Source: Enterobacter ludwigii (GTDB lineage Bacteria > Pseudomonadota > Gammaproteobacteria > Enterobacterales > Enterobacteriaceae). Taken from it: DNA of 64,000 nt. The stretch lies in the NCBI GenBank assembly GCA_900068845.1, contig CEFQ01000004.1, forward strand, positions 248,159 to 312,158, in the 5' to 3' direction. This document shows positions 27,814 through 36,767 of this stretch, piece by piece. The stretch's first letter is position 1, and each line of letters opens with the position of its first letter. A program made the position numbers and the translations under genes. Under the pieces are notes generated by a model. The model was given only the letters and a program-made list of their open reading frames with translations. It made no database searches and had not been told where the DNA came from.

Positions 27814-28707
27814 ATGGATCGTCTTACCAGTATGACGGTTTTTACGCGTTCCGTAGAACTGGGCTCATTTACCGCCGCCGCTGAAGCGCTGGATATGTCG
27901 CCACAGCTGGTTGGAAAAAACGTTTCCTTCCTCGAGCAACATCTGGGCGTTCGTCTGATAAACCGCACCACTCGACAGCACAGCGTGACTGAAGCAGGCC
28001 GCGACTTCTATGAGCGGGCAAAAATTATTCTTGCTGAACTCGAAGCGGCAGAATCCTTTGCTGCAGAGACGCGAGCGACACCGCGAGGCCGCATCCGCAT
28101 CAATGCGCCGGTCACCTTTGGTGTTCATGCGCTTGCACCGTTACTCCCGACATACCTCAAGCAAAATCCTGACGTTACGGTTGAACTGATGCTGGCGAAC
28201 AGAATGGTAGACCTGATTGATGAGGGGTTTGACATCGTTTTTCGGGTTGGGCATCTGCCGGACAGTGGTTTGGTGGCGCGCGCGTTACACCCTTACCAGC
28301 TGATTGCCTGTGCTTCACCCGCTTACCTGAATGATGCGCCACCATTGGCTCATCCCCGCGATCTCAGCCAACATGAGTGCCTGATTTTCAGCCATACCTC
28401 GTTGAGAACACATTGGGAGTTTGAAAGCGCTGAAGGGATGCTGCGTGTTGCCGTCGAAGGAAGGTTGATGCTGGACAGCGGTGAAGCGCTCATCAATGCG
28501 GCTCGCGCCGGGCAGGGTGTAGCACTACAACCCGCTGAACTGGTTAACCCATTGATTCAAGAGGGCAGCCTGGTTCAGGTATTGGATGCCTATAACATTC
28601 CCACGCGTCCTTTGCATATTCTCCATGCCCCCGATCGACGCCTGACGCCTAAGGTTCGCAGCTTCCTGGATTTTGCTTCAGACCACTTTGGTTCCGGGCG
28701 GCTTTGA
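27814..28707 (+). CDS. LysR-family transcriptional regulator
   Basis: 297 residues from the ATG at 27814 (MDRLTSMTVFTRSVELGSF). The open frame to 27745 has no family-like sequence. It has the N-terminal HTH (FTAAAEALDMSPQLVGKNVSFLEQHLG) and a CrgA-type effector domain with the GRIRINAPVTFG opening. It is divergent from the unknown gene at 27259-27696. Effector unknown. Confidence 0.88.
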   Translation: MDRLTSMTVFTRSVELGSFTAAAEALDMSPQLVGKNVSFLEQHLGVRLINRTTRQHSVTEAGRDFYERAKIILAELEAAESFAAETRATPRGRIRINAPVTFGVHALAPLLPTYLKQNPDVTVELMLANRMVDLIDEGFDIVFRVGHLPDSGLVARALHPYQLIACASPAYLNDAPPLAHPRDLSQHECLIFSHTSLRTHWEFESAEGMLRVAVEGRLMLDSGEALINAARAGQGVALQPAELVNPLIQEGSLVQVLDAYNIPTRPLHILHAPDRRLTPKVRSFLDFASDHFGSGRL

Positions 28708-28732
28708 ATATTTGCCGCCCGTAAACATCGGC

Positions 28733-29380
28733 TCAGATTGCGATGTCATCATTGAGATTGACCTGGGATTTGACGGCCATCTCTCTGCGCCATGCATCCA
28801 CCCGTGCTGGCCACTTCATCCCTTTAACGATGGATAACGAGCGCAGCAGTGGGAAAAGACGAATATCCGTCAGCGAGAAATGCTCGGTATCGTGCTCTTG
28901 CTGCGAGAGCAACAGCTCAAGAACCTCGAGCTTTGCATTTATCTCCGTCACCATGGTTGCGGTTTGGTCCAGCAAACGCGGGAAGGGACCAAAAACGGCT
29001 TCTTTCTTGCTGACAAAATAGTGTCTTGCAGCATCCTGACGAAACTCTTCAAAATCAGCGCTTGCCCAGCGTGGGATCGCCAGCGGATAAATCAGTTTTG
29101 TCGCCTCTTCCATCCAGGCTTCGATGGCTGAATTGTCAGGCACCGTCACCACAGCCGAACCGTAGGTCTCATCAATGTATTTGACGATGTCCAGACTTTC
29201 ACCAATCGCTTCATTGCTTTCAGTGACCAAAATCGGAAGCATTTTTTTGCCGATAAGACGAGTGGGTGTTTCTTCATCATCGTTCGGCAACGTAATGATC
29301 TCGCACGCAACATCTTTCAAGCCAAAAATCATGCGTGAGCGCACGCAGAATGGGCAGTGATCGTACACATAAAGTTTCAT
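28733..29380 (-). CDS. grxB: Glutaredoxin 2 (GrxB)
   Basis: 215 residues, the length of E. coli Grx2, starting MKLYVYDHCPFC. It has an N-terminal thioredoxin-fold domain with the CPFC active site (residues 9-12), cis-proline in LPILV, and a C-terminal helical GST-like domain with the Grx2 signature FPLLRSLSIVKG. It reduces disulfides and glutathione adducts. The ORF extends upstream to 29395, but the ATG at 29380 fits the family. It is less similar to E. coli than the core genes are and may be a paralogue. Confidence 0.88.
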   Translation of the reverse strand: MKLYVYDHCPFCVRSRMIFGLKDVACEIITLPNDDEETPTRLIGKKMLPILVTESNEAIGESLDIVKYIDETYGSAVVTVPDNSAIEAWMEEATKLIYPLAIPRWASADFEEFRQDAARHYFVSKKEAVFGPFPRLLDQTATMVTEINAKLEVLELLLSQQEHDTEHFSLTDIRLFPLLRSLSIVKGMKWPARVDAWRREMAVKSQVNLNDDIAI

Positions 29381-29412
29381 AGCAGCGTCTTTCATGGTTT
29401 TTAATCTTAAAA

Positions 29413-29766
29413 TTAACGGGTAAATCCATCAAAAGGTGTCATATACACGGCACCAAACGGATCTAAGCGTTTGCGGATTTCTTCATCGGGTTCGCCGTAA
29501 ACCGTCAGGCCGGTGATGGTCACTAAAGAGAGAAAGGTTTCGGCGAAAGGTGCGAAGGTGTGATCAACATGGCTCACCAGATCCTGCTGACGATAACGCT
29601 CAACGATGTGCGCGGTTTTCTCATCGTCGCTGACGCTGTAGACGTAACTCAGTGTGCCGGGCTCTTTACTGGTGGCTTCTACTACGCGTGAAACCAATGC
29701 TTTAAACGCAGGAAACTGTCCGTCATTGACGGCCAGGTTAAACACGCAGGTAATTTCATTTTTCAT
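29413..29766 (-). CDS. ABM-domain (quinol monooxygenase-like) protein
   Basis: 117 residues from the ATG at 29766, which is preceded by CTGGAGAT. The frame stays open to 29859. It has a dimeric alpha/beta barrel antibiotic-biosynthesis-monooxygenase domain (GTLSYVYSVSDDEKTAHIVERYRQQDLVSHV). Relatives such as YgiN act on quinols. Beside grxB and a tautomerase, a role in handling quinones or other electrophiles is likely. Confidence 0.8.
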   Translation of the reverse strand: MKNEITCVFNLAVNDGQFPAFKALVSRVVEATSKEPGTLSYVYSVSDDEKTAHIVERYRQQDLVSHVDHTFAPFAETFLSLVTITGLTVYGEPDEEIRKRLDPFGAVYMTPFDGFTR

Positions 29767-29890
29767 CGTAATCTCCAGAACGGTGGGAGCAGGCGAACGT
29801 GCAAAGAAGAGAGGAAGAGATTCCCCGTAAGAGGAATATGCCGCTACGCGCGGGGGCATAGCGGCGGATTTGACTAAGCTGCGCTGCTTG

Positions 29891-30088
29891 CTAGCTCGAT
29901 TTCTTCAGCGTCTCAGCAAAAATCTCACCTGAGATGGCCCAATTGCTGGTGGTTACGTCGTTGAAAATGACATAGACATACTGTGGATCAACGTTGGCGT
30001 GGGTGGCGATAGCTTCAGTCACAGCTTTAGCGATAGCAGGTTTAGCATCATCACGACCATCGAACATCTGGATATTAACGACTGGCAT
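29891..30088 (-). CDS. 4-oxalocrotonate tautomerase-like protein
   Basis: 65 residues with the catalytic N-terminal proline (MPVVNIQMFDGRD). These small hexameric tautomerases act on keto-enol substrates. The following helix (AKAVTEAIATHANV) and the VIFNDV strand fit the family. It lies upstream of the ABM gene on the same strand, 124 bases away, and a LysR gene follows upstream on the same strand. Confidence 0.88.
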   Translation of the reverse strand: MPVVNIQMFDGRDDAKPAIAKAVTEAIATHANVDPQYVYVIFNDVTTSNWAISGEIFAETLKKSS

Positions 30089-30210
30089 AGTAGAACCCCT
30101 TCATCAGTGGATAAATTGTCAGATAACCTGACGATGAAGAAATCCTACGCTGATAGCTGAGGTGGATAAACAGGCTCAAAGGGGACAGAGTGTAGAACTG
30201 AAGTCTACAA

Positions 30211-31131
30211 TCATTCGAATGCTTTTTGTGCCGCTAATTCGATTAACTCATCAATGATAAAGCGAACGCCGGGTAATAAATGACGGGCGCGGGGCCATAT
30301 AACATTCAACTCGGTGGGCGCTGGATTGCAGACGGCAAGCAGTGGCACCAGTTTTCCAGCTTGGATGTGGGGTCGTAACAGCGCTTCAGGAAATTGAATC
30401 AAACCGGCTCCGGCAATACAGGCATCGATCATGGCATCGCCATCACTGATTTGATGAAAAGGTGTGGGTTTAAGTCTGATGTCCTTACCGCTCTCGTCAC
30501 GGATTAGCCAGCTAAGCGGTGCGCCGCCGCGCCAGGCCAGAATACAGCGGTGATCGGCCAGTTCGGACAGCGTCTCAGGTTTCCCGTACGTCGAAATATA
30601 GGCGGGAGATGCGCAGATAATCAGATGTTGATCGTTCAGCTTACGGGCGATGAGATCGGTGGTGTCTTTAACCGGACCAAAGCGGATAGCAAGGTCAAAA
30701 CCAATGTCCAGCGGATCAATGATGCGGTCGTTAAACGTGATGGTCAGTTTCAGATGCGGATAGCGTTTGGTCATGTCCATCAACACCGGCATCATCACCG
30801 AGCGGCCAAACGCGGCAGGTAAATCTATCCTCACTGTGCCAGTGGGCTCCGTTAGCTTTGAACGCAGCGCCATCTCGGCCATTTGCAGCGTTTCCAGCGC
30901 ACTCTGGCAACTTGCCAGATACGCTTCACCTTCGGTGGTCAGGCTGATTTTACGTGTGGTGCGATGGAAGAGTGGAATACCGAGATTATGCTCAAGCCGC
31001 TGGATACTTTTGCCAATGGCCGATTTCGACACACCCAACTGTTCAGCAGCTTCAGTAAAGCTACTGGCGTTAGCCGCCGTCACAAAGTGGACGATGCTGC
31101 TGAAAGACTCTGTGGAAATCACTGTGGGCAT
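30211..31131 (-). CDS. LysR-family transcriptional regulator
   Basis: 306 residues with an N-terminal HTH (FTEAAEQLGVSKSAIGKSIQRLEHNLG) and a CrgA-type effector domain. It precedes the tautomerase, ABM and grxB genes on the same strand and could be co-transcribed with them or control them. Effector unknown. Confidence 0.88.
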   Translation of the reverse strand: MPTVISTESFSSIVHFVTAANASSFTEAAEQLGVSKSAIGKSIQRLEHNLGIPLFHRTTRKISLTTEGEAYLASCQSALETLQMAEMALRSKLTEPTGTVRIDLPAAFGRSVMMPVLMDMTKRYPHLKLTITFNDRIIDPLDIGFDLAIRFGPVKDTTDLIARKLNDQHLIICASPAYISTYGKPETLSELADHRCILAWRGGAPLSWLIRDESGKDIRLKPTPFHQISDGDAMIDACIAGAGLIQFPEALLRPHIQAGKLVPLLAVCNPAPTELNVIWPRARHLLPGVRFIIDELIELAAQKAFE

Positions 31132-31289
31132 CGTGAGCGCCTGGATGAAAATCAGAGGGTTACTTTAGCGTAAACGCGAAAAGCAAAACAGCGCACTGGC
31201 AGGATCAATCAGATGAAAGGCACGCGGGTACAACGTGGGGAAAAGCAGGGTTGAATGGCGAACAATCTGTTCGCCATCGGCAGACATTT

Positions 31290-31697
31290 TTATTTTTTTA
31301 CTGCGGTAGGTTTGAGGGCAAACTTGCCGTCGCCGGTCAGTGCCAGAACAATCAAACTGATAATCCAGAAGGCAGGGAATTCCCAGCCACCATTCGGGTT
31401 AGTAAAGAAGAAGCCTGCAGGTCCATGCACAGTGACAATCGCGCCCAGTAAAACCGGAATCAGCACGACAGCAACAATGCGGGTGTAGATACCCAGAATC
31501 AGTGCAATCGCGCCAATTAACTCAATTGCCATGGTGAGGTAAGCCAAACCACCCGGCAAACCCAGCGAGGCAAAGAATTTCGCGGTACCTGCCGGTGTGA
31601 AGACAAAAAACTTCAGCCCGAAGTGCGCAAGAAAAAGGATGCCTAAAGACAGGCGCATTAACAGAGCTGCATAAGGTGTTGTGCGGGTATCGAACAT
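31290..31697 (-). CDS. DoxX-family membrane protein
   Basis: 135 residues with four membrane helices and the DoxX signature (RLSLGILFLAHFGLKFF, AYLTMAIELIGAIALILG, WEFPAFWI). Family members are quinone-linked or part of oxidoreductase complexes. The next gene upstream on the same strand is a LysR regulator (31796). Confidence 0.88.
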   Translation of the reverse strand: MFDTRTTPYAALLMRLSLGILFLAHFGLKFFVFTPAGTAKFFASLGLPGGLAYLTMAIELIGAIALILGIYTRIVAVVLIPVLLGAIVTVHGPAGFFFTNPNGGWEFPAFWIISLIVLALTGDGKFALKPTAVKK

Positions 31698-31795
31698 GGT
31701 GTTTTCCTCTCATTAAGTTGATGAGAGGACTTTACACTTATTCCGTTAAGGAGATTATTGGGTTAAAAAAGGGAATATTATTTCCATATTGGAAA

Positions 31796-32698
31796 TCATT
31801 CCCAGCGCGGTGCGCCGGCAAAGCCTTCAACCAGAAAATCGATAAGTGCCCGTGATTTATGCGCAATATATTTTGCCGGTGGATAGAGGGCATAAAGCCC
31901 CATTGGCGGTGCTTCCGAGGAGGGAAGAACGGTCTCAAGCCTACCCGCTTTAAGCGCCTCGCTGACCACAAACGAAGGCAGGCGGGAGATGCCTAACCCT
32001 GCAGTGGCCGCATTTAAACACACTTCGGCATTGGAAAATTTCATCCTTCCTTTAACCGCCTGCGTGATGAGCTGCTTGTCCTCATCAAGAAATGGCCACA
32101 AGTAAGGTTCACGAAAATTCGTGTCCACCACGCAGTCATGTTCGGCGAGTTGCTCCCAATGGCTGGGCGTTCCCCGCGCAGCGAGATAATCCGGAGAAGC
32201 GACAAGAACAATTCTGATATCACAGAGTTTTCTGGCAATTAAGCTGCTGTCTTCTAACTTGCCAATACGTAAGGCCAGATCAAATCCTTCATCGATGACG
32301 TTTACCAGGCGGTCAGCAAAACGCACGTCGAGTTCGATATCAGGATAGCGATGCGCGAACTCAATCAACAAATCCGGCATTTGCAGTGTGCCGAAAGTAA
32401 CCGGCGCTGAAATACGCAAGAGGCCTGAAGGTGTGTTCGAAGAGTTTCGGACTGAATCATTGAGGGCATCATAGTTGGCGATGAGTTGACGAATCTGCTC
32501 GTAATAAGCACGGCCCACTTCCGTTGGTGTCAACGAACGGGTGCTACGCCGAAGCAACGTTACGCCCAGATCACGTTCAAGACGTGAGATCAGCTTTGAG
32601 GCTTGTCCATGGCTGACACCCAAGCGCTGCGCTGCCGCGGTAAAGCTACCGGTTTCCATCACCGCGATGAACATGCGGTCACACTCAATTCTTTCCAT
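31796..32698 (-). CDS. LysR-family transcriptional regulator
   Basis: 300 residues. The N-terminal HTH reads FTAAAQRLGVSHGQASKLISRLERDLG and the effector domain opens GLLRISAPVTFG. It lies about 100 bases from doxX on the same strand, and about 160 bases from the divergent carboxylesterase, so either may be its target. Confidence 0.88.
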   Translation of the reverse strand: MERIECDRMFIAVMETGSFTAAAQRLGVSHGQASKLISRLERDLGVTLLRRSTRSLTPTEVGRAYYEQIRQLIANYDALNDSVRNSSNTPSGLLRISAPVTFGTLQMPDLLIEFAHRYPDIELDVRFADRLVNVIDEGFDLALRIGKLEDSSLIARKLCDIRIVLVASPDYLAARGTPSHWEQLAEHDCVVDTNFREPYLWPFLDEDKQLITQAVKGRMKFSNAEVCLNAATAGLGISRLPSFVVSEALKAGRLETVLPSSEAPPMGLYALYPPAKYIAHKSRALIDFLVEGFAGAPRWE

Positions 32699-32859
32699 AA
32701 GCCCTCAGGTGGGTCGTTATCCTTAATTAAAAACAAATCATATATAAAGCATGTATGAATTTGTCATTTATTTCGTTTTGTTCCAAATCTAAGGTGTGAC
32801 GTATTAACGCTCGGCTCCGGAAGGATTGAGCTGTCTAAATGAATATTGAGGTTAATACG

Positions 32860-34428
32860 ATGGACGATAATAAGCTAACGGGCCTGAACCGCTGGCTGTC
32901 GGATTTTCTGACGCCGGTCAGTGCTCCACAATGGCCAGAAGAAACCCCGCATGAAATCGACTCACCCGTCGGCAAGCTGCGCGGTAGCTTGTACGACGGC
33001 GTGTGTATTTATCGTGGCATTCCCTACGCCCAACCACCGGTGGCGACGCGTCGATTTGCTCCTCCCGTGCCCGTTCCGCCCTGGCAAGGCGTCAGAGAGG
33101 CGACTCAGTTTGCGCCGATGAGCCATCAAGGTGGCGAAGGTAACGTCTCCGAAGACTGCCTGTATCTGAATATCTGGAGCCCGGAGGCCAGTCGCGCAGC
33201 GGCACTTCCGGTTTACGTTTTCATTCATGGTGGCGGCTACGTTATGGGAAGCGGTTCTCAACCGCTTTACGAAGGAAAACATCTGGCTCAGCAGGGTATC
33301 GTGGTTGTCACTCTGAACTACCGTTTGGGTACGTTGGGCTTTCTGCCCTCGGCTGCTGCGTACGAAGAGCACGGCACCACAGGTAACTGGGGGCTTCTCG
33401 ATATTATTGCGGCTCTCAAATGGGTACAGGAAAACATCCGGGCATTTGGGGGGGATCCTTCGCGCGTTACGGTGGGTGGAGAATCCGCTGGCTCTTACGC
33501 GGTCAGTACGCTGATTGTGTCACCGCTTGCCAGGGGCTTGTTTGATCAGGCGATTATGCAAAGCGGAAGCCTGCCCAACGCCACGGCAGTTGCGCCTGAA
33601 CACATTCTCTCTCTTGAACAGGCCAAAGATCAGGCGTCACGGCTTTTTGATCAGTTTGGGTTAAAAGATGATGCAGCCGGTCTCGAAGCGTTACGGGAAC
33701 TACCCGTAGATAAATTGTTGGCCTTATCGACGCATTCAACGTTACAGCCGCCGCAAGTCGCCGGTTTCTGGCCCGTGCCTGACGGGCATGTTTATCATGC
33801 AAACCCCGTAGATACACTGGCAGCAGGTGAGGTAAATCCGGTAAGGCTGCTGACAGGGTTTAATACCGATGAAGGGAGTCTTTTCGTACCACCAGATGTG
33901 ACTGAGCAGCACTATGCATCATTAATTGAGAGTGCCTTTGGTGACAACGCCGCGCAGATTTTGCAACGTTTCCCGGTCAACATGGAATACAACGCGACAG
34001 CGCGCATGAACCAGCTCATTACGCTGGGATTATTGCGCAGCGGTCTTTATCTCTATGCTGATGCGCTGGCACGTCATCGCGAAGTGTATGTCTATCATTT
34101 CGACTATATCGATCCGGATATTACGGCGACAGGGTTGGGCGTCATTCATGGATCGGAATTGAAGTTTATTTTCGGTAATCTTATCCATTCCGATAGCTGG
34201 GATGATGAAGCGAAAAGTATGGCCAGCAAGATGCAGGCGGCGTGGAGTAATTTCATAAAATATGGCGATCCCAATCCGCCCAATACGCCGCCTGAAAACC
34301 CGCTATGGCATAAATATCATCCTGCTTCGCCCCAAGAGATGCATATTGCTGAAAAATGGAAAATGCAGCCGGTAGTAGACTGGGATAACATGGTGTTTAT
34401 TAATCAACGACTACAACGTCAGCGTTAA
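32860..34428 (+). CDS. Type-B carboxylesterase
   Basis: 522 residues. An alpha/beta-hydrolase of the cholinesterase/para-nitrobenzyl-esterase class: oxyanion HGGGYV, nucleophile elbow GGESAGS, acid in NTDEGSLF and histidine in IHGSELKF. It has no signal peptide, so it is cytoplasmic and hydrolyses small esters. The ATG at 32860 was chosen because GAGG lies eight bases upstream; the in-frame ATG at 32839 is an alternative. Transcribed away from the LysR gene at 31796. Confidence 0.88.
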   Translation: MDDNKLTGLNRWLSDFLTPVSAPQWPEETPHEIDSPVGKLRGSLYDGVCIYRGIPYAQPPVATRRFAPPVPVPPWQGVREATQFAPMSHQGGEGNVSEDCLYLNIWSPEASRAAALPVYVFIHGGGYVMGSGSQPLYEGKHLAQQGIVVVTLNYRLGTLGFLPSAAAYEEHGTTGNWGLLDIIAALKWVQENIRAFGGDPSRVTVGGESAGSYAVSTLIVSPLARGLFDQAIMQSGSLPNATAVAPEHILSLEQAKDQASRLFDQFGLKDDAAGLEALRELPVDKLLALSTHSTLQPPQVAGFWPVPDGHVYHANPVDTLAAGEVNPVRLLTGFNTDEGSLFVPPDVTEQHYASLIESAFGDNAAQILQRFPVNMEYNATARMNQLITLGLLRSGLYLYADALARHREVYVYHFDYIDPDITATGLGVIHGSELKFIFGNLIHSDSWDDEAKSMASKMQAAWSNFIKYGDPNPPNTPPENPLWHKYHPASPQEMHIAEKWKMQPVVDWDNMVFINQRLQRQR

Positions 34429-34443
34429 AATCGTTAATGAGCC

Positions 34444-34472
34444 AAAGGCGGCCCACATTGGGGCGCCTTTTT
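34444..34472. terminator. Bidirectional terminator
   Basis: AAAGGCG-CCC and GGG-CGCCTTT pair around ACATT, with A-run and T-run on the two sides. It lies between convergent genes. Confidence 0.75.
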
Positions 34473-34474
34473 GA

Positions 34475-35170
34475 TTATTCGCTTTCCGAGGTGACTTTCA
34501 AATCTTTAAACCATCCAATCGTCCCTGACTCAATCCAGATACCGACACCGCCCTGAGCTTTGCTACCCAGTTTAAGATCATTGACGATGAAAGCAGGCGT
34601 TGAGTTATGATTCAAATACAGCGTAGCATGCTGATCTTTAACTACAATTTTCACGTTATTCCATTCATTTAGCTTAATGTCAGCGTAGGTTTCATAACGC
34701 TCAGGCGCCTCTTTACGCAGCCGGTCAAAACGAAAGTCCGGATAAGCAAAATACTGAACGCTATGATTACGCCGTACTTGATCCTGCGACTGGCTATTGG
34801 TTGGACGTAGATAGATGTTTTCAAAACTCCCCTCTGGCTGAATGCGAAATGAGATGCCCATAAAACCCCGTGCGTAGTCAGGCGCGCCTGTCGCCAGCGT
34901 ACTGGCAATCTCGACCTCAATAACACCGTTATGGAAGTTAATGGGGAGCCAGGCCATATAATTGCGATCGGTAAGTGTCTCTTTATTAGCGTCTTGCCAT
35001 TGACGAGCTGGCATCGACAACCGCAATGCGTTGCTTCCTTTAACGTTCCCGTCCTCCAACGTGACGCCTATCAGGTTGAAGTCCTTAGCGGTTTTAGTTG
35101 GCGTGGTACTGGCTTCTGAGCTGAACGCAAGAATGCAGCCAACCGTTAACAATCCACTTTTTTTTAACAT
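34475..35170 (-). CDS. Secreted LamG/DUF1080-like protein
   Basis: 231 residues with a Sec signal (MLKKSGLLTVGCILAFSSEAS, cleavage near residue 20) and a beta-sandwich of the concanavalin A/3-keto-disaccharide-hydrolase (DUF1080) type, for example YADIKLNEWNNVKIVV, HATLYLNHN and GGVGIWIESGTIGWFKDLKV. Such domains bind or cleave carbohydrates. It is exported to the periplasm. No partner gene is seen nearby. Confidence 0.75.
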   Translation of the reverse strand: MLKKSGLLTVGCILAFSSEASTTPTKTAKDFNLIGVTLEDGNVKGSNALRLSMPARQWQDANKETLTDRNYMAWLPINFHNGVIEVEIASTLATGAPDYARGFMGISFRIQPEGSFENIYLRPTNSQSQDQVRRNHSVQYFAYPDFRFDRLRKEAPERYETYADIKLNEWNNVKIVVKDQHATLYLNHNSTPAFIVNDLKLGSKAQGGVGIWIESGTIGWFKDLKVTSESE

Positions 35171-35622
35171 GCTTGACCGCCTTAAATATTGAGTCGTGTT
35201 TATGCGAGGTTACGATAGAGGCGATCCTGAGAAGGATAAATAACAGTGTGGTATCAACAGAATATGTAGCGTGTTTGGAATGAAAAGAGGGGGGGATCAA
35301 CCAATGCCAATATATGCAGTAAAGAGCGGAGTGATCCTCTGCTGTTTGCACGAGCAGAGCGGTAATTTTACTCATCCGTCAATTCTTTAAACATGACTTA
35401 TATGTACAGCGGCTGTGCATTCCTACTGAGCAGAGATTGGACTGGGTTATCAATCGATGCAGTCGTGCCCATAGGCATACTTATAAGAAAGGCCTATCAG
35501 TGTGATAGTTAGCGAGATAACAATACCAGCATTTATTGTTAATATTGAAATGGTCACCATGGTTATTATTTCCTCATCGAAAGCAAACGTGCTTTCAACC
35601 ATACATATTAAGGAATATGACC
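35171..35622. other. Gene-free gap
   Basis: About 450 bases, AT-rich. Only short open frames without SD or recognisable content are present. It probably holds the promoter of the DUF1471 gene at the right end and of the DUF1080-like gene at the left end. Confidence 0.4.
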
Positions 35623-35838
35623 ATGAAAACTTTCAAAGCAATGTCTATCGCCGCTGTAGCCGCTCTTTCACTGATGTCAGCAGCCAGCTTCGCGCAAACT
35701 GTTACTGCAACTTCCCTGACACTGGATGGCGCGGAAGCGAAAATCGCCGCACAGGCACAGCAGCAGGGCCAGCAGTACAAAATCCTTGAAGCCAGCAACG
35801 GCAACGTTGTTCACATGACCGCTGAGCTTTATAAATAA
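35623..35838 (+). CDS. DUF1471 (YhcN/BhsA-family) small periplasmic protein
   Basis: 71 residues with a Sec signal (MKTFKAMSIAAVAALSLMSA, cleavage after SFA) and a single DUF1471 domain ending NGNVVHMTAELYK. Family members (BhsA, McbA, YhcN) are induced by stress and affect biofilm. The ATG at 35623 is about ten bases after AAGGAA; one at 35617 is too close. Followed by a strong terminator. Confidence 0.88.
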   Translation: MKTFKAMSIAAVAALSLMSAASFAQTVTATSLTLDGAEAKIAAQAQQQGQQYKILEASNGNVVHMTAELYK

Positions 35839-35867
35839 CAGATGGTCGCAAAAGGAAGTGCCGGAAG

Positions 35868-35893
35868 AGGTCGCCTTACAGGCGGCCTTTTTC
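35868..35893 (+). terminator. Intrinsic terminator of the DUF1471 gene
   Basis: GGTCGCC and GGCGGCC pair around TTACA, followed by five T. Confidence 0.85.
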
Positions 35894-36113
35894 GCTTTTG
35901 AACCTGCACGGACTTCTGTTTGAAATCACTCACAAATATCTTCCCGACGTTTTTACGCCGGATAGGATCTGCTGATTGATTTAATGGGTCGCTGAAATAA
36001 AGTTAAGACGATTATAAACCTGGCCGCTAATCCAATGCAGATTATTGGTTCATCAGCCGCTTAATATAGCCGTTATGACTCCGGACACGTCACGTTATAA
36101 AGGAAATAACCAG

Positions 36114-36299
36114 ATGATAAATAGTGAGGAACTACAGCGACAGGCAGAGTATTTTGCCTATGCTTATCTGGATGGAAAACCTGCGCGTATGCCGAGGATA
36201 CTTTTCAGTCAATGGCCTGTATTTATTGCTACCGTTAAAAAACGACAGGGAGAATATCTGGGTTCGTTAAATAAAACAGGGGGTGCTGGTTTAGCTTGA
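36114..36299 (+). CDS. Small unknown protein
   Basis: 61 residues starting MINSEELQRQAEYFAYAYLD, with AAGGAAAT upstream of the ATG. It has amphipathic helices and a basic middle; there is no signal peptide. I do not recognise it. The frame is open upstream to 36045, without an SD there. Confidence 0.5.
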   Translation: MINSEELQRQAEYFAYAYLDGKPARMPRILFSQWPVFIATVKKRQGEYLGSLNKTGGAGLA

Positions 36300-36767
36300 T
36301 AAGCTATGTGGTGGTCAAGCAAACCCATCATCATGCCCAAATCCCACACCGTTCAGTATTAGTGTTCCAATGAATTCTTTCGCCCTCTATATTAATGCAA
36401 TCATAGTGTTAGATAATCACAGTGAATGAAATTTAGATTCATTAATTATTAACGAATGAGCATCAGTCTATTTTTGCCCTGGTAATAAGTGTCAAAATAC
36501 TCCTGCTGAAATCTGTACCTTGCCCCTGATAAGTATAATTCTCTGTCATCGTATATGCCGGGCAATGTGAGAATGAACGACAGCGCAGAAATGCATATCC
36601 GGTTTTCGCCAGACTGCGCAGAATGACGCTTTTCACCACCATCGCGGCTTGGCTGTGTAAAAAGTTTGGCTATGAAGCGGTGAATAAGCCGAACTATGCG
36701 CCGAACTATGCATGGGTAATAACCCGGCCCGATATCTTTAAAACCCAAACACTGTAAACCTCGCCGC
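36300..36767. other. Degenerate or gene-poor gap
   Basis: No convincing long gene. A 44-codon + strand frame at 36623-36757 (MTLFTTIAAWLCKKFGYEAV...) reads like part of a real protein, with a repeated NYAPNYA, but has no SD and no upstream partner in frame. It may be a gene remnant. Confidence 0.35.
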
